Of a stretch of 37,859 nt of DNA, positions 6,807-15,001 are shown in pieces. Position numbers and translations under genes: made by a program. The stretch is taken from contig DAHVDE010000072.1 in NCBI GenBank assembly GCA_027313705.1, positions 1 through 37,859 of the forward strand. Reading direction: 5' to 3'. Origin of the DNA: Actinomycetota bacterium. Lineage in GTDB: Bacteria; Actinomycetota; Actinomycetes; Streptosporangiales; Streptosporangiaceae. Each line of letters opens with the position of its first letter. The first letter of the stretch is position 1. The notes below the pieces were generated by a model. It saw nothing but the letters and a program-made list of their open reading frames with translations, was not told the origin of the DNA and ran no database searches.

Positions 6807-8023
6807 CTTTCAACGTGGCATCAGAGGTGGGCACGCTCCGTCAGGTCATCGTGCACCGGCCAGGACTCGAACTGTCCAGGCTCACGCCCCAGAACGTGAC
6901 CGGACTGCTGTTCGACGACGTGATGTGGGCCGTGCGGGCCAAGGAAGAGCATGACGCCTTCGCCGAGGCACTGCGCGACAAGGGCGTCGCCGTGCACTAC
7001 TTCGGCCGGCTGCTCGGCGAGACGCTTGACCTCGCGCAGGGCCGCGCGTTCGTGCTCGACCGGGTCTGCACCCCCGAGTTGCTCGGCCCGAACCTGGCCG
7101 CGCCGGTACGCAGGCTGTTCGAGGATCTCGACGGCCCGGCCCTGGCCCAGTTCCTCGTCGGCGGCGTGCTCAAGGCTGACCTGCATCCTGGCCGGGTGCA
7201 TAGCCTCAGGTGGGACATGCTGAGCGCCGACGACTTCATCTTGCCCCCGCTGCCCAACCACCTGTTCCAGCGCGACAACTCCTGCTGGATCTACGGCGGC
7301 GTGTCGGTCAACCCGATGGCCAAGCCGGCCAGGCAGCGCGAGACCTTGCATAGCCGGGCGATCTACCGGTATCACCCGATGTTCGCCGGGCAGGACTTCG
7401 CTGTCTACTACGGAGACGACGACGCCTTCCATCAGCCCGCCACCGTTGAGGGAGGCGATGTGCACGTGCTCGGCAACGAAGCCGTCATGATCGGGATGGG
7501 GGAGCGCACCACCCCGATGGCCGTCGAGCTTTTGACCAGGGCACTGCTTGAGGCCGGCCAGGCCAGCAAGGTGATCGCGGTCGAGCTTCCCGCCGCCAGG
7601 GCGACCATGCACCTGGACACCGTGATGACCATGATCGACGCGGCGGCGTTCGTCCGCTACCCCTATCTGGATCCGCACCTGCGGTCCTGGACGCTGACCG
7701 CCGGGCCGGCCGGGGCGGGGGTGGTGGTTACCCGGAACCGCAGCCTGTGGGACAGCGTGGCCGAAGCGCTCGGCCTGGACAAGGTCACCGTGCTCTGCGC
7801 CGACGAGGACATCCGGGCGGCCGAACGTGAGCAGTGGGACGACGGCACTAACTACCTGGCCGTCCGCCCAGGCGTGGTCGTCGGATATGAACGCAATGTG
7901 GCGACCAACACGATGCTGCGCAAGCACGGGATAGAAGTCATCACCATCGCGGGCAGCGAACTCGGCCGCGGCAGGGGCGGGCCGAGGTGCATGACCTGCC
8001 CGATCGAACGCGACCCTGCCTGA
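6803..8023 (+). CDS. arcA: Arginine deiminase
   Basis: The 406-residue protein is a full-length guanidine-modifying enzyme converting arginine to citrulline and ammonia. The active-site residues are in place: D158 (F-Q-R-D), E216-G-G-D, H270-x-D272 and the catalytic C396 in the C-terminal R-C-M-T-C-P-I motif. It is the first step of the ADI pathway in the cytoplasm, which yields ATP without respiration and raises pH. The ATG overlaps the permease stop by 4 bp (ATGA), with GGAAGG upstream. The carbamate kinase follows after 15 bp. No ornithine carbamoyltransferase gene is in the operon. Confidence 0.95.
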   Translation: MTFNVASEVGTLRQVIVHRPGLELSRLTPQNVTGLLFDDVMWAVRAKEEHDAFAEALRDKGVAVHYFGRLLGETLDLAQGRAFVLDRVCTPELLGPNLAAPVRRLFEDLDGPALAQFLVGGVLKADLHPGRVHSLRWDMLSADDFILPPLPNHLFQRDNSCWIYGGVSVNPMAKPARQRETLHSRAIYRYHPMFAGQDFAVYYGDDDAFHQPATVEGGDVHVLGNEAVMIGMGERTTPMAVELLTRALLEAGQASKVIAVELPAARATMHLDTVMTMIDAAAFVRYPYLDPHLRSWTLTAGPAGAGVVVTRNRSLWDSVAEALGLDKVTVLCADEDIRAAEREQWDDGTNYLAVRPGVVVGYERNVATNTMLRKHGIEVITIAGSELGRGRGGPRCMTCPIERDPA

Positions 8024-8038
8024 GGAGGTGAGGAAGCC

Positions 8039-8944
8039 GTGAGGATCGTCGCCGCGCTCGGCGGCAACGCGCTGCTCGAGCGCGGCGAGTCCGCCGAGTC
8101 GCAGATTCAGGAAGGGCATGTCGCCGCGGCCGCGGCGGCGCTGGCACCGCTGGCGGCCAGGCACCAGCTCATCATCACGCACGGAAACGGGCCGCAGGTG
8201 GGGCTGCTAGCGCTGGAAAGCGCCGCCGACCCTGACCTCGCTCATCCTTACCCGCTCGACGTGCTCGGCGCTCAGACTCAGGGGATGATCGGCTACTGGC
8301 TGCTGCAGGCGCTGCAGAACGAGCTGCCTTCCAGCCTGATCGCGTGCCTGGTAAGCCGGACGCTGGTCCGCGCCGACGATCCCGCGTTCCGCGGCCCGGC
8401 GAAGTTCGTCGGACCGGGCTACGACGAGGCGACGGCGCGCAAGGTCAGCGCCGGGCACGGCTGGCAGCTTCGCAAGGACGGCGACCGCTGGCGCCGGGTT
8501 GTGCCTTCCCCCGACCCGGCTGAGCTGCTCGACCTGCCGCTGATCTCGCAGCTAGCGGCGGGCGGCGTCATCGTCATCTGCGGAGGCGGCGGAGGCGTAC
8601 CTGTCACCCGCGACGAAACTGGCCGCCTGAGCGGGGCGGATGCGGTCGTGGACAAGGACCTGACGGCGGCGCTGCTAGCCACGCAGGTCGGCGCGGATGT
8701 CTTGCTGCTGCTGACGGACGTCGACGCGGTGCAGGAGGGTTTCGGTACGGCAGCGGCCAAGCCGCTGCGTCAGGTGACCGCGGCCGACCTGCGCATGCGC
8801 TCCTTTCCCGCCGGGTCGATGGGCCCGAAGGTCGAGGCCGCCTGCCGGTTCGTGCAGGCTACCGGCCACCGGGCCGCGATCGGCAGGCTCACCGCCGCCG
8901 CAGCGTTGCTCGACGGGTCGGCGGGAACCCTGATCGTTCACTAG
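8039..8944 (+). CDS. arcC: Carbamate kinase
   Basis: This 301-residue member of the amino acid kinase family has the N-terminal A-L-G-G-N-A-L-L, T-H-G-N-G-P-Q-V-G, C-G-G-G-G-G-V-P-V, V-D-K-D and the late G-S-M-G-P-K-V-E-A motif of carbamate kinases. It transfers phosphate from carbamoyl phosphate to ADP, the ATP-yielding last step of arginine fermentation. The length is normal. GTG 8039 is preceded by a strong GAGGAGGTGAGG that overlaps the arcA stop, so the two are cotranslated. Because arcB is missing locally, its substrate must come from a carbamoyltransferase encoded elsewhere. Confidence 0.95.
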   Translation: MRIVAALGGNALLERGESAESQIQEGHVAAAAAALAPLAARHQLIITHGNGPQVGLLALESAADPDLAHPYPLDVLGAQTQGMIGYWLLQALQNELPSSLIACLVSRTLVRADDPAFRGPAKFVGPGYDEATARKVSAGHGWQLRKDGDRWRRVVPSPDPAELLDLPLISQLAAGGVIVICGGGGGVPVTRDETGRLSGADAVVDKDLTAALLATQVGADVLLLLTDVDAVQEGFGTAAAKPLRQVTAADLRMRSFPAGSMGPKVEAACRFVQATGHRAAIGRLTAAAALLDGSAGTLIVH

Positions 8945-8971
8945 TACTGCCTGAACAAACGGAGGATGGGG

Positions 8972-9472
8972 ATGAGTGACAACACGGAGCGGGGCATCAT
9001 AGCCGGAGTCAGTGGTTCAGCCGCGTCGGTGCGGGCGCTGCGCTGGGCCGCGCAGGTGGCGGAACGCCGGCGCCTGCCATTGCGCGTGATACTGGCCTGG
9101 GAGCCAGAACGCCTCGCCGGATACGCTCAGGTCGATGGTCACCCCGGCCACGGGACCCAAGAGCAGGCCGCGCATGAGCGGCTTGGCGCGGCCTTGCGGC
9201 TCGCCTTCTGGCCGGCGCTGCCCAAGGACCTGATCACCGAGGTCGTGGCGGGCTCGGCCGAGCGGATCCTGGTGGACAGGTCCGCCAATGCTGAGCTGCT
9301 CGTGCTCGGGTCTGCCGCGGTATGCCGGGAAACTGGGTCCCCGATCGGCCCGGTGATCCGCGGCTGCCTGAGCCAGGCCCGCTGCCCGGTGGCGGTCATC
9401 GGCGCGGGCCCCGTGCCTGGCACGGCCGATTGCGCGGAGCCGAATCGCCTGACGCGGGTGCTCGCGGCCTGA
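8972..9472 (+). CDS. Universal stress protein, UspA domain
   Basis: This is a 166-residue single UspA domain: an N-terminal G-V-S-G-S-x-x-S beta-strand/loop and R-A-L-R-W-A-A helix, then E-L-L-V-L-G-S and a C-terminal C-P-V-A-V-I strand. The G-x2-G-x9-G-S ATP-binding loop is degenerate here (C-R-E-T-G-S-P-I-G-P-V), so ATP binding is uncertain. ATG 8972 is chosen because GGAGG (8961-8965) stands six bases before it, whereas the in-frame ATG at 8966 directly abuts GGAGG. It follows arcC by 27 bp and is probably the last gene of the arc operon, tying arginine catabolism to a stress or low-oxygen response. Confidence 0.85.
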   Translation: MSDNTERGIIAGVSGSAASVRALRWAAQVAERRRLPLRVILAWEPERLAGYAQVDGHPGHGTQEQAAHERLGAALRLAFWPALPKDLITEVVAGSAERILVDRSANAELLVLGSAAVCRETGSPIGPVIRGCLSQARCPVAVIGAGPVPGTADCAEPNRLTRVLAA

Positions 9473-9484
9473 CGGGCAGGCCAG

Positions 9485-10015
9485 CTAGTCGTCTTTGTCT
9501 GGCGCGAACCGGCTGACCGCGATCAGCCCGGCGATGAAGACGGCGACCATCGCGATCAGCAAGGCCAGATCCGAAGTGCTTGCCTGGACCTTGGCGCCGG
9601 GAGTCAGCACGGACAAGATCCGCCTGATGACGGCGACGAGGCCGACCACGATGAAGGGCTGGGCGGCCAGGTGATGGGTGCGCAGCGAAAGCACGACTGT
9701 GTGCACGATCTCGACCAGGATCAGTACCAGCAGCGCCCGGTCGAGCAGGGTCGCGGTCGCCGCGGATACCGCCCCGCCTGGATGGGTCACGAAGTCGGCA
9801 ACTCCGCCGAACAGCAACACCACCGCGAGCAGGATCAATACGATGCCCACCGTCACCGTGAGGGCGTCTTGCGCGTACTCAAGCACCCAGATCAGGCCGC
9901 TAATCCCGCGCAGGCGCCTGCGCGGCGCCTGCAAGCTGCCGCGTGCCTGGGGGGCGGCGGATTCCGGCGGCTGGTCGGCTGGGCGATCGTGCTGATCGGG
10001 CAGGTTTCCGGTCAT
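9485..10015 (-). CDS. PsiE-like phosphate-starvation-inducible membrane protein
   Basis: The 176-residue product has a charged, Pro/Gln-rich N-terminal tail (1-38) and four membrane helices at about 43-72, 88-110, 118-138 and 148-168. The sequence E-I-V-H-T-V-V-L-S-L with the later F-I-V-V-G-L-V-A-V-I-R-R-I-L matches the PsiE family. The molecular function is unknown; the name comes from E. coli induction on phosphate starvation. It converges on the UspA gene (12 bp apart) and diverges from the membrane protein at 10163. A DosR-like box lies 24-37 bp upstream of its ATG. No good ribosome site is visible before ATG 10015. Confidence 0.78.
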   Translation of the reverse strand: MTGNLPDQHDRPADQPPESAAPQARGSLQAPRRRLRGISGLIWVLEYAQDALTVTVGIVLILLAVVLLFGGVADFVTHPGGAVSAATATLLDRALLVLILVEIVHTVVLSLRTHHLAAQPFIVVGLVAVIRRILSVLTPGAKVQASTSDLALLIAMVAVFIAGLIAVSRFAPDKDD

Positions 10016-10038
10016 CAGGTTATTGTGACCTGTTTTCC

Positions 10039-10052
10039 AGGACTTTGGCCCC
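10039..10052. promoter_or_regulatory. DosR/DevR-like box between psiE-like gene and membrane protein
   Basis: AGGACTTTGGCCCC fits GGGAC-n4-G-n-CCC with one mismatch. It sits in the divergent intergenic region, close to the PsiE-like start (10015) and 110 bp from the start at 10163, and could serve either gene. Confidence 0.45.
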
Positions 10053-10162
10053 GGTCTTCCGGGCCTACCTGCCCTGCATGCGGGCCGGCTGACCGGCGAT
10101 TCTGGCGATACAGGCAGACTACGCGGGCCTTGGGGCGCGAGAAGCTGAACGGAGCACTCGCT

Positions 10163-11125
10163 ATGTTAACCGTCGTTATCCTCTTGCCGATCGCTGTTGC
10201 CCTGGCCGCCGGGGTGGCGGAAAGCCGTCTTGGCCTGGCCAGGCCGGTCCCTGCCCAGCCTGGCCAGCAGCGGGGCATCTCCTTCCTGGCGGAGTCGCTG
10301 GCCTACGTCGGCACCCTCCTTGTCCTGGCGGGGAGTGCCATCGTCACGCAGCAGCGATGGCTGAGCCTGACAAGTACCGAGAGGATCATGGCCGTTACCG
10401 GCGCGGCCCTGACGCTGCTGCTCGCTGGCTTTGTGGTCAGGTGGGTGGCGCTGTCGGACTCCCGCCGGCTGACCGAGAGCGTCTGGCTGGCGTCAGCGGT
10501 CCTGGCGGCCGCGGCAACCGCGATGACGGGACGTGGGTACCATGCCAGCGTCCTGGTGCTGGCCGTCAGCGGCCAGCAGGCCGCCTACTCGTTCGCGCTC
10601 TGGCTGCACTGCCGCCGTGAACTGCTCGCGGTCGCGGCGTTCGCCGGGCTGATCGGCGCCCTGTGCAGCCTTATCGCCATCGCGGCAGGCGGACAGGCGC
10701 CCTGGCTGGCCGTCGCGCTCGGAATATGGCTGCTCGGCATCGCCTGGACGGTGCTCGGAGTCGGTTACCCGCAGCCGCTGGGAACCAGCGTGGCCGCCGG
10801 CGCCGCGGTGACCTTGCTCGCCCCGGCTATCGCGGTGCACCAGTATCCCTGGGTTTACGGGATCGGGATTCTCACTGCGGCGGTCGTCATGGGCGCGAGC
10901 GTCCCGCTTCAGAACATCGTCATGCTGGTCTTCGGTTCCTGCGCGCTGTTCTGCTACCTAGCGGCGACCGTGTTCAGGCTCGCCGATCACGCGCTCGGCC
11001 TGGCGCAGACGCTGATCGTGGTCGGCGGCTTCCTTATCTGCGTGGCGGTGGCAACAGTGTGGCTGGCCAAGCTGGTACGAGGCGCCACGCGGCATTCAGG
11101 ACGCGCGCAGGCGCGCACGGCCTGA
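10163..11125 (+). CDS. Polytopic membrane protein of unknown function
   Basis: This 320-residue, very hydrophobic protein has about ten predicted membrane helices, short loops and an Arg-rich C-terminal tail. I recognise no transporter or enzyme motif. ATG 10163 has GGAG eight bases upstream; the frame is open further upstream, but that part is hydrophilic, runs through the divergent promoter and PsiE-like gene, and is not credible as coding. Its 3' end overlaps the converging double-UspA gene by 30 bp. It shares an intergenic region and a DosR-like box with the PsiE-like gene, hinting at stress-linked expression. Confidence 0.75.
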   Translation: MLTVVILLPIAVALAAGVAESRLGLARPVPAQPGQQRGISFLAESLAYVGTLLVLAGSAIVTQQRWLSLTSTERIMAVTGAALTLLLAGFVVRWVALSDSRRLTESVWLASAVLAAAATAMTGRGYHASVLVLAVSGQQAAYSFALWLHCRRELLAVAAFAGLIGALCSLIAIAAGGQAPWLAVALGIWLLGIAWTVLGVGYPQPLGTSVAAGAAVTLLAPAIAVHQYPWVYGIGILTAAVVMGASVPLQNIVMLVFGSCALFCYLAATVFRLADHALGLAQTLIVVGGFLICVAVATVWLAKLVRGATRHSGRAQARTA

Positions 11126-11986
11126 CGCGCGGATGACCGCCACCGGGCTCCTGGCGTAGCTGGTGACCGCCAGGCCGACCGAGCCCATGGTCATGCCGGT
11201 GAAGCCGCCGAGTCCCCTGGCGCCCACGACGACAAGCTGAGCCCCGACTGAGGCTTCGAGCAGCGCCGAGCGGGCCGAGCCCGCCGACATCTCGCACCTG
11301 ATGTCAAGTTCGGGATTTTCCCGCTCATGCCGCGCCATCAACTGCCCGGCGTCTTGCCTGATGTGACCGGCCGCGCCGAGCACGCCAGGTGAATCGGCCA
11401 GCGCGCAGACCGCTATCAGGTGGCAGTGCCTGAGCGCGGCTTCCTCCACGGCGAACTGTGCCGCCGCGTGCGAGTCAGGCGAGCCGTCAAGTCCCACCAC
11501 GATAGGCAGCGAGGTATGCCCTGAGGTCGCGTGCCCGCCTGACCTGATCACGATCACCGGCCCGGTGGCGTTGGCGGCGACCTGAAGGCTCACCGAGCCG
11601 ATCGGCATGCCGGGCATGCTGTCCCGCCCGCTTCCGCGTGCCCCGACCACGATCAGCTCGGCGCTGGCGCTATGCGCGCACAGGGCGGCGGCGGCCGAAC
11701 CCGTGGCGGCCAGCCGCCGGGTCCTGTCCTCCCCTGCCAGTTCGCGGGCCAGCCGCATGCCTGGCGCGAGCACCGCGTCGATGTCGGCCTGGCCCGCGCT
11801 GAGGACGGTCAGCATTGTCCTGCGCGCCCTGGCTTCCCACGCCGCCCAGCGCAGTGCGCGCTCGGCGTCAGGCGAGCCGTCATACCCCGCCAGGACGCCG
11901 AGTGGGCTGGCGGCTGACGCCTGCGCCTTGCTGCTGGCTTGCTCAGCTCGGGCGTCTCCTGCCTGAGCGGACATGCGCACCCTCAC
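11096..11986 (-). CDS. Universal stress protein with two UspA domains
   Basis: The product is 296 residues with a disordered Ala/Gln/Ser-rich N-terminus and two UspA domains (about 28-148 and 160-290). Each has the A-G-Y-D-G-S / V-G-L-D-G-S start and the V-V-G-A-R-G-x-G loop, and the second has the full ATP-type loop G-x2-G-x9-G-S. Double-domain UspAs of this size are typical of actinobacteria and prominent in the mycobacterial dormancy regulon. GTG 11986 overlaps the flavodoxin gene stop as GTGA; ATG 11974, with GGTGAGGG upstream, is an equally good start. It is last in the DUF4389-flavodoxin-UspA operon. Confidence 0.9.
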   Translation of the reverse strand: MRVRMSAQAGDARAEQASSKAQASAASPLGVLAGYDGSPDAERALRWAAWEARARRTMLTVLSAGQADIDAVLAPGMRLARELAGEDRTRRLAATGSAAAALCAHSASAELIVVGARGSGRDSMPGMPIGSVSLQVAANATGPVIVIRSGGHATSGHTSLPIVVGLDGSPDSHAAAQFAVEEAALRHCHLIAVCALADSPGVLGAAGHIRQDAGQLMARHERENPELDIRCEMSAGSARSALLEASVGAQLVVVGARGLGGFTGMTMGSVGLAVTSYARSPVAVIRASGRARLRAS

Positions 11987-12540
11987 CCCCGCGAGTCAGC
12001 GTTGCCGCCGGCGCGCTGCCCGGCCAGTTCCGCCGCGATCTCGTCGGCCCATCGCCTGATCTGCGTCCAGTCCCTGAAGTCACCCTCGAGGCCGCCGAAG
12101 ATCCGCAGCAAGGCCCGCTGAGCCGGACGCAGCGCCTCGCGGTCCAGCTTGCCGGCGAACATGTGATGATCCCTTGCCCTGACAGCGGAGCGAACGGCTG
12201 CGACATCGGCTGGCTCCCTGGCCATCGCCTTGGCGAACCGCCCGGCGGGATCGCCGACCGGACCGCTTGAGAACAGCCATACCGGATGTTCTGCCAGGCT
12301 CTCCCTGAACCGGCTGGTCAGCTCCTTCGCGGGCTCGAGCCAGTGACCGGCGTAGACTCCGCTGCCGATCACAAAGGCGTCATAGCCATCGATCGTGCTG
12401 ACCTCCTCCGGGGGGACGAGATCCGCCTCGATGCCGCGTGCGGAGAGTTCCCCTGCCACCGCGCTGGCGATTTCCGCCGTGGCCCCGTGCTGTGAGGCGG
12501 CCGAGACCAGGACCGTGACCGCGGGAGCATTTCCCTTCAT
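11983..12540 (-). CDS. Flavodoxin-domain protein (HemG-like)
   Basis: The 185-residue protein has a flavodoxin fold. The FMN phosphate loop is at about residues 12-20 (S-A-A-S-Q-H-G-A-T), followed by Y-D-A-F-V-I-G-S-G-V-Y and W-L-F-S-S-G-P-V-G. The sequence after residue 100 (A-R-D-H-H-M-F-A-G-K-L) resembles the HemG/menaquinone-dependent protoporphyrinogen oxidase branch. It probably carries electrons via FMN in the cytoplasm; a haem-pathway role is possible but unproven. The ATG overlaps the DUF4389 stop by 4 bp and the UspA start overlaps its own stop, so three genes are translationally coupled. Confidence 0.85.
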   Translation of the reverse strand: MKGNAPAVTVLVSAASQHGATAEIASAVAGELSARGIEADLVPPEEVSTIDGYDAFVIGSGVYAGHWLEPAKELTSRFRESLAEHPVWLFSSGPVGDPAGRFAKAMAREPADVAAVRSAVRARDHHMFAGKLDREALRPAQRALLRIFGGLEGDFRDWTQIRRWADEIAAELAGQRAGGNADSRG

Positions 12541-13241
12541 GGTTGATCACCTGCCTGTGGAGTAGTAGCCGGATCGGGTCCGCCCAGGTCGAGCCGGAAC
12601 GGCGGGTACTCGTCGGTCATCAGCGCGGCGTAGGCGGCCACTCGCAGCACCCAGCGGTTCAGCTCGACCACGAAATCGAAGATCTGCCTCGGATACCTGC
12701 CGGTCACCAGCAGCGCTATGGCGGAGAAGATGGCAAGCACCGCGATCAGGCCCGGCCAGCTCGAGGAATGCTCGCCCGCGTCGAGCGTGAACCACGCTCC
12801 GCTGCCGGTGAGAATCCCGACGATGACGTACTGCGGTATGGCCAGCAGCCACCACTTGACCAGCACGAGACCGCGCGACAGCCGCTCTGGATAGTCGACA
12901 TGGAAATGAGCCGGGTAAGCGGGGTCCTCGTCGAGCCTGAACGGCGGGTACCGGTCAGTGGCGAAGGCGCCGATCGCGTAGTAGTGGACCCGCCAGGTCC
13001 ACCTCAGCACGCCGGCGTTGAAGTCGAAGATGCCGCGAGGGTACCTGGCGGTGATCAAGATCGCGAAGAAGGCGACGATGCTGAGGATGACGAAGAACAA
13101 CCACAAGAACGCGAGCACCACGAAGTGCGGGATCAGCAGCAGCCACTTGAACAGCCAGAGCCACCGCGACACGGCAGGATCGAGCGCCGCGTCCACCCGG
13201 ACGGGATACGCTCTTCGCTGAAGGCTTTCCGATGCGGCCAT
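12537..13241 (-). CDS. DUF4389 membrane protein, two repeats
   Basis: The 234-residue protein consists of two tandem DUF4389 units (about 12-120 and 125-225). Each has a hydrophobic hairpin and the repeated pattern R-Y-P-R-x-I-F-D-F, a W/R-rich stretch, then D-x-Y-P-P-F-R-L-D. About four membrane helices are expected. The family is common in actinobacteria and of unknown function. ATG 13241 is preceded by GGGGGGGAG; the frame extends to 13307, but that part is not family-like. It is first in an operon with the flavodoxin and the double UspA protein. A DosR-like box lies about 110 bp upstream. Confidence 0.85.
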   Translation of the reverse strand: MAASESLQRRAYPVRVDAALDPAVSRWLWLFKWLLLIPHFVVLAFLWLFFVILSIVAFFAILITARYPRGIFDFNAGVLRWTWRVHYYAIGAFATDRYPPFRLDEDPAYPAHFHVDYPERLSRGLVLVKWWLLAIPQYVIVGILTGSGAWFTLDAGEHSSSWPGLIAVLAIFSAIALLVTGRYPRQIFDFVVELNRWVLRVAAYAALMTDEYPPFRLDLGGPDPATTPQAGDQP

Positions 13242-13351
13242 GACGCTCCCCCCCGTAACGAGTGGCTGACAAGTCAGGCGGCGGACAGAGCAGTAAGTCA
13301 AGCGCACCGCCGAACGCCCGGCGAACGTAGATTCAAAGGTCCGCCGCCTGC

Positions 13352-13365
13352 GGGACCTTCGGCCA
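13352..13365. promoter_or_regulatory. DosR/DevR-like box upstream of DUF4389 operon
   Basis: GGGACCTTCGGCCA fits GGGAC-n4-GGCC in the divergent region between DUF4389 (13241) and the gene at 13462. A weaker related sequence, GGGACGTTCC, lies at 13391. Confidence 0.45.
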
Positions 13366-13421
13366 TGACCAGGCAGGTGCTGGCGGGCCAGGGACGTTCC
13401 GCAGGCCGGCCGGGACCAACG

Positions 13422-13435
13422 GCCCTTAGGATCGG
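13422..13435. promoter_or_regulatory. DosR/DevR-like box next to SRPBCC-like gene
   Basis: GGGACCAACGGCCC is a complete GGGAC-n4-GGCCC match ending 26 bp before ATG 13462. It is the best of the four sites. Confidence 0.5.
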
Positions 13436-13461
13436 GTCGCCGGGCAGGCTGTTATTCAGGT

Positions 13462-13935
13462 ATGTTCGTAGGTGATGAGGTACGGCTCGAGGTGGACGTT
13501 GCCGCCGCAGCCGAGCGCCTGACCAGGCTGGCCGCCGACCATTCGATCATGCGGGTATCACACGAAGCCTGGGCGGAGGGCATCACCAGGGTCGGTCCCT
13601 TGCCGGGAATCTCCAAGCTGGTGTGCGTGCGCTTCATGGCGCCGACCTGCCGGGGTTCGGTGACCTCGCTGCCGATGCGCTGGGAGGCGACCGGCATGAC
13701 CGGGCGGATCTTCCCTGTCATGGACGCCAACCTGACCTTGATTCCTGACGGTGACGCGGCCGCGTTGCTCGGCCTGGACGGCGTCTACGGGCCGCCTGGC
13801 GGGCCGCTCGGCGAGAGCCTCGACCGCGCCTTCCTGCACCGGGTCGCGGCCGCCACCACTCGCTCCTTCCTGACCAGGATCGCGGCCGCGATCAGTGTCC
13901 CGCTCCCGGCCGGGGCGGCCAGCCAGCCCTGCTAG
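13462..13935 (+). CDS. SRPBCC-like hypothetical protein
   Basis: This 157-residue soluble protein alternates strands and turns and ends in a long helix (about 125-147). That fits the helix-grip SRPBCC/START-like fold, whose members bind hydrophobic ligands. The match is by general shape and the pattern W-E-A-T-G...F-P-V-M-D-A-N-L-T-L-I-P, not by catalytic residues. ATG 13462 lies in GC-rich DNA without a strong ribosome site, and a DosR-like box lies directly upstream. It is divergent from the DUF4389 operon. It could equally be a family specific to actinobacteria. Confidence 0.6.
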   Translation: MFVGDEVRLEVDVAAAAERLTRLAADHSIMRVSHEAWAEGITRVGPLPGISKLVCVRFMAPTCRGSVTSLPMRWEATGMTGRIFPVMDANLTLIPDGDAAALLGLDGVYGPPGGPLGESLDRAFLHRVAAATTRSFLTRIAAAISVPLPAGAASQPC

Positions 13936-13999
13936 ACCCGGCTGCGCCAAGATGTCACCACAGTTGTGACGGCAAGGCGCGAGGTTCCGGGAGGCGACC

Positions 14000-14410
14000 A
14001 TGGCACGGCATACCTTTTTCTGCCCGCTTCGCTGGTCTGATATGGATATTTACGGCGTCGTCAATAACGTCGCCCTGGTGCGGTACCTGGAGGAAGCCAG
14101 GGTCGATCTCTTCTGCCGCATGGCGACGGGCGAGCGGGACAGCTTTCTCGGCGGCGGGTCCGTGGTCGTGCGGCACGAGATCGATTACAAGAGCCAGCTC
14201 AGGCACCGGCGCGAGCCGGTCGAGATCCAGATCTGGGTCAGCCGCCTGCGCGCGGCCACGGTTACCCTCGGCTACCTGGTCAAGGATGGCGAGCGGATCT
14301 ACGTCAGCGCCAGTTCCCTGCTTGCCCCCTTCGACTACCTGGCCAACGTTCCCCGCCGGTTCACCGACGCGGAAGCCGCATTCTTCGGTAAATACCTAGA
14401 TGCGGATTAA
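14000..14410 (+). CDS. Hotdog-fold acyl-CoA thioesterase (4HBT family)
   Basis: The 136-residue protein has the start typical of 4-hydroxybenzoyl-CoA/YbgC-type thioesterases: R-W-S-D-M-D-I-Y-G-V-V-N-N, then Y-L-E-E-A-R-V-D-L-F on the central hotdog helix. Asp in W-S-D-M-D is the usual catalytic residue position. It should hydrolyse an acyl-CoA in the cytoplasm; the substrate is unknown. ATG 14000 has GGGAGG six bases upstream. It follows the SRPBCC-like gene by 64 bp on the same strand and may be cotranscribed with it. Confidence 0.88.
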   Translation: MARHTFFCPLRWSDMDIYGVVNNVALVRYLEEARVDLFCRMATGERDSFLGGGSVVVRHEIDYKSQLRHRREPVEIQIWVSRLRAATVTLGYLVKDGERIYVSASSLLAPFDYLANVPRRFTDAEAAFFGKYLDAD

Positions 14411-14424
14411 CGCCGCCGATCTGA

Positions 14425-14907
14425 CCGAGAAGATCACGCCAAATCGCGCTAGATGTACGTCAGGACTTACTTCCAGCGTTATCACCGGCATCGACGGCCT
14501 TTCAGGAGATATGGAAGCCATGCGGGAGGCGGGGCACCGCGTTACCTCGCGCTTCCTCGCCAGGGACGCGCGGAGCGAACGGCGCGCGGCCAGGTGCCTC
14601 CTCGCCGGCCGGCGGCGGGCTCGGCCCGGCCGGCAACTCTCCGGCCGCCAGCAGTTCCCCGGCCGCGAGCGGCGGGGCGAAGCCTACGTCGCACCCGACC
14701 GCGAGCCCGACCGCCTCGGGCGGCGGATCGCCAGGCCCGGCGCCTTCCGGCTCCTGCAGTCCGTCGCCGAGCCCTGGGCCGAGCACGACGTGCTCAGGGC
14801 AGACGCCCTCGCCAGGCCCTTCGTCCACCCCCGCCCCGACGCCGGCGCCGACGCCGAGCGGCGGCAGCAGTTGCGTGGTGATCCTGGGGATCAAGGTCTG
14901 CCTGTGA
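14425..14907 (+). pseudogene. Pro/Ser/Thr-rich frame without a start codon
   Basis: From about 14560 to the TGA at 14907 one frame has strong coding character: Gly/Ala/Ser-rich, then a Pro-Ser-Thr repeat region (S-P-S-P-S-P-G-P-S, P-T-P-A-P-T-P) with scattered Cys, ending S-S-C-V-V-I-L-G-I-K-V-C-L. This resembles the linker and tail of a secreted or cell-wall protein. The frame is open back to 14425 but has no ATG, GTG or TTG that could start it. The best start with a ribosome site (AGGAG at 14504, ATG 14520) is in another frame. A frameshift or loss of the signal peptide is likely, so the gene appears broken; a sequencing error is the alternative. Confidence 0.4.
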
Positions 14908-15001
14908 TCTTGGTGGGCAGGCCACGCGGCCGGCGATATCGTGATGGCAGCAAACCTCAGGAAATGCCGCGCGCCTTGAGCTACCAGCGGGAGCCGATGC
15001 G

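Noticed and set aside
6821-8182. 453-codon minus-strand frame opposite arcA
   Set aside because: It mirrors the arginine deiminase gene, whose catalytic residues are all on the plus strand.
13391-13404. Fifth DosR-like box (GGGACGTTCC)
   Set aside because: Only the left half matches; the right half is too divergent to count as a site.
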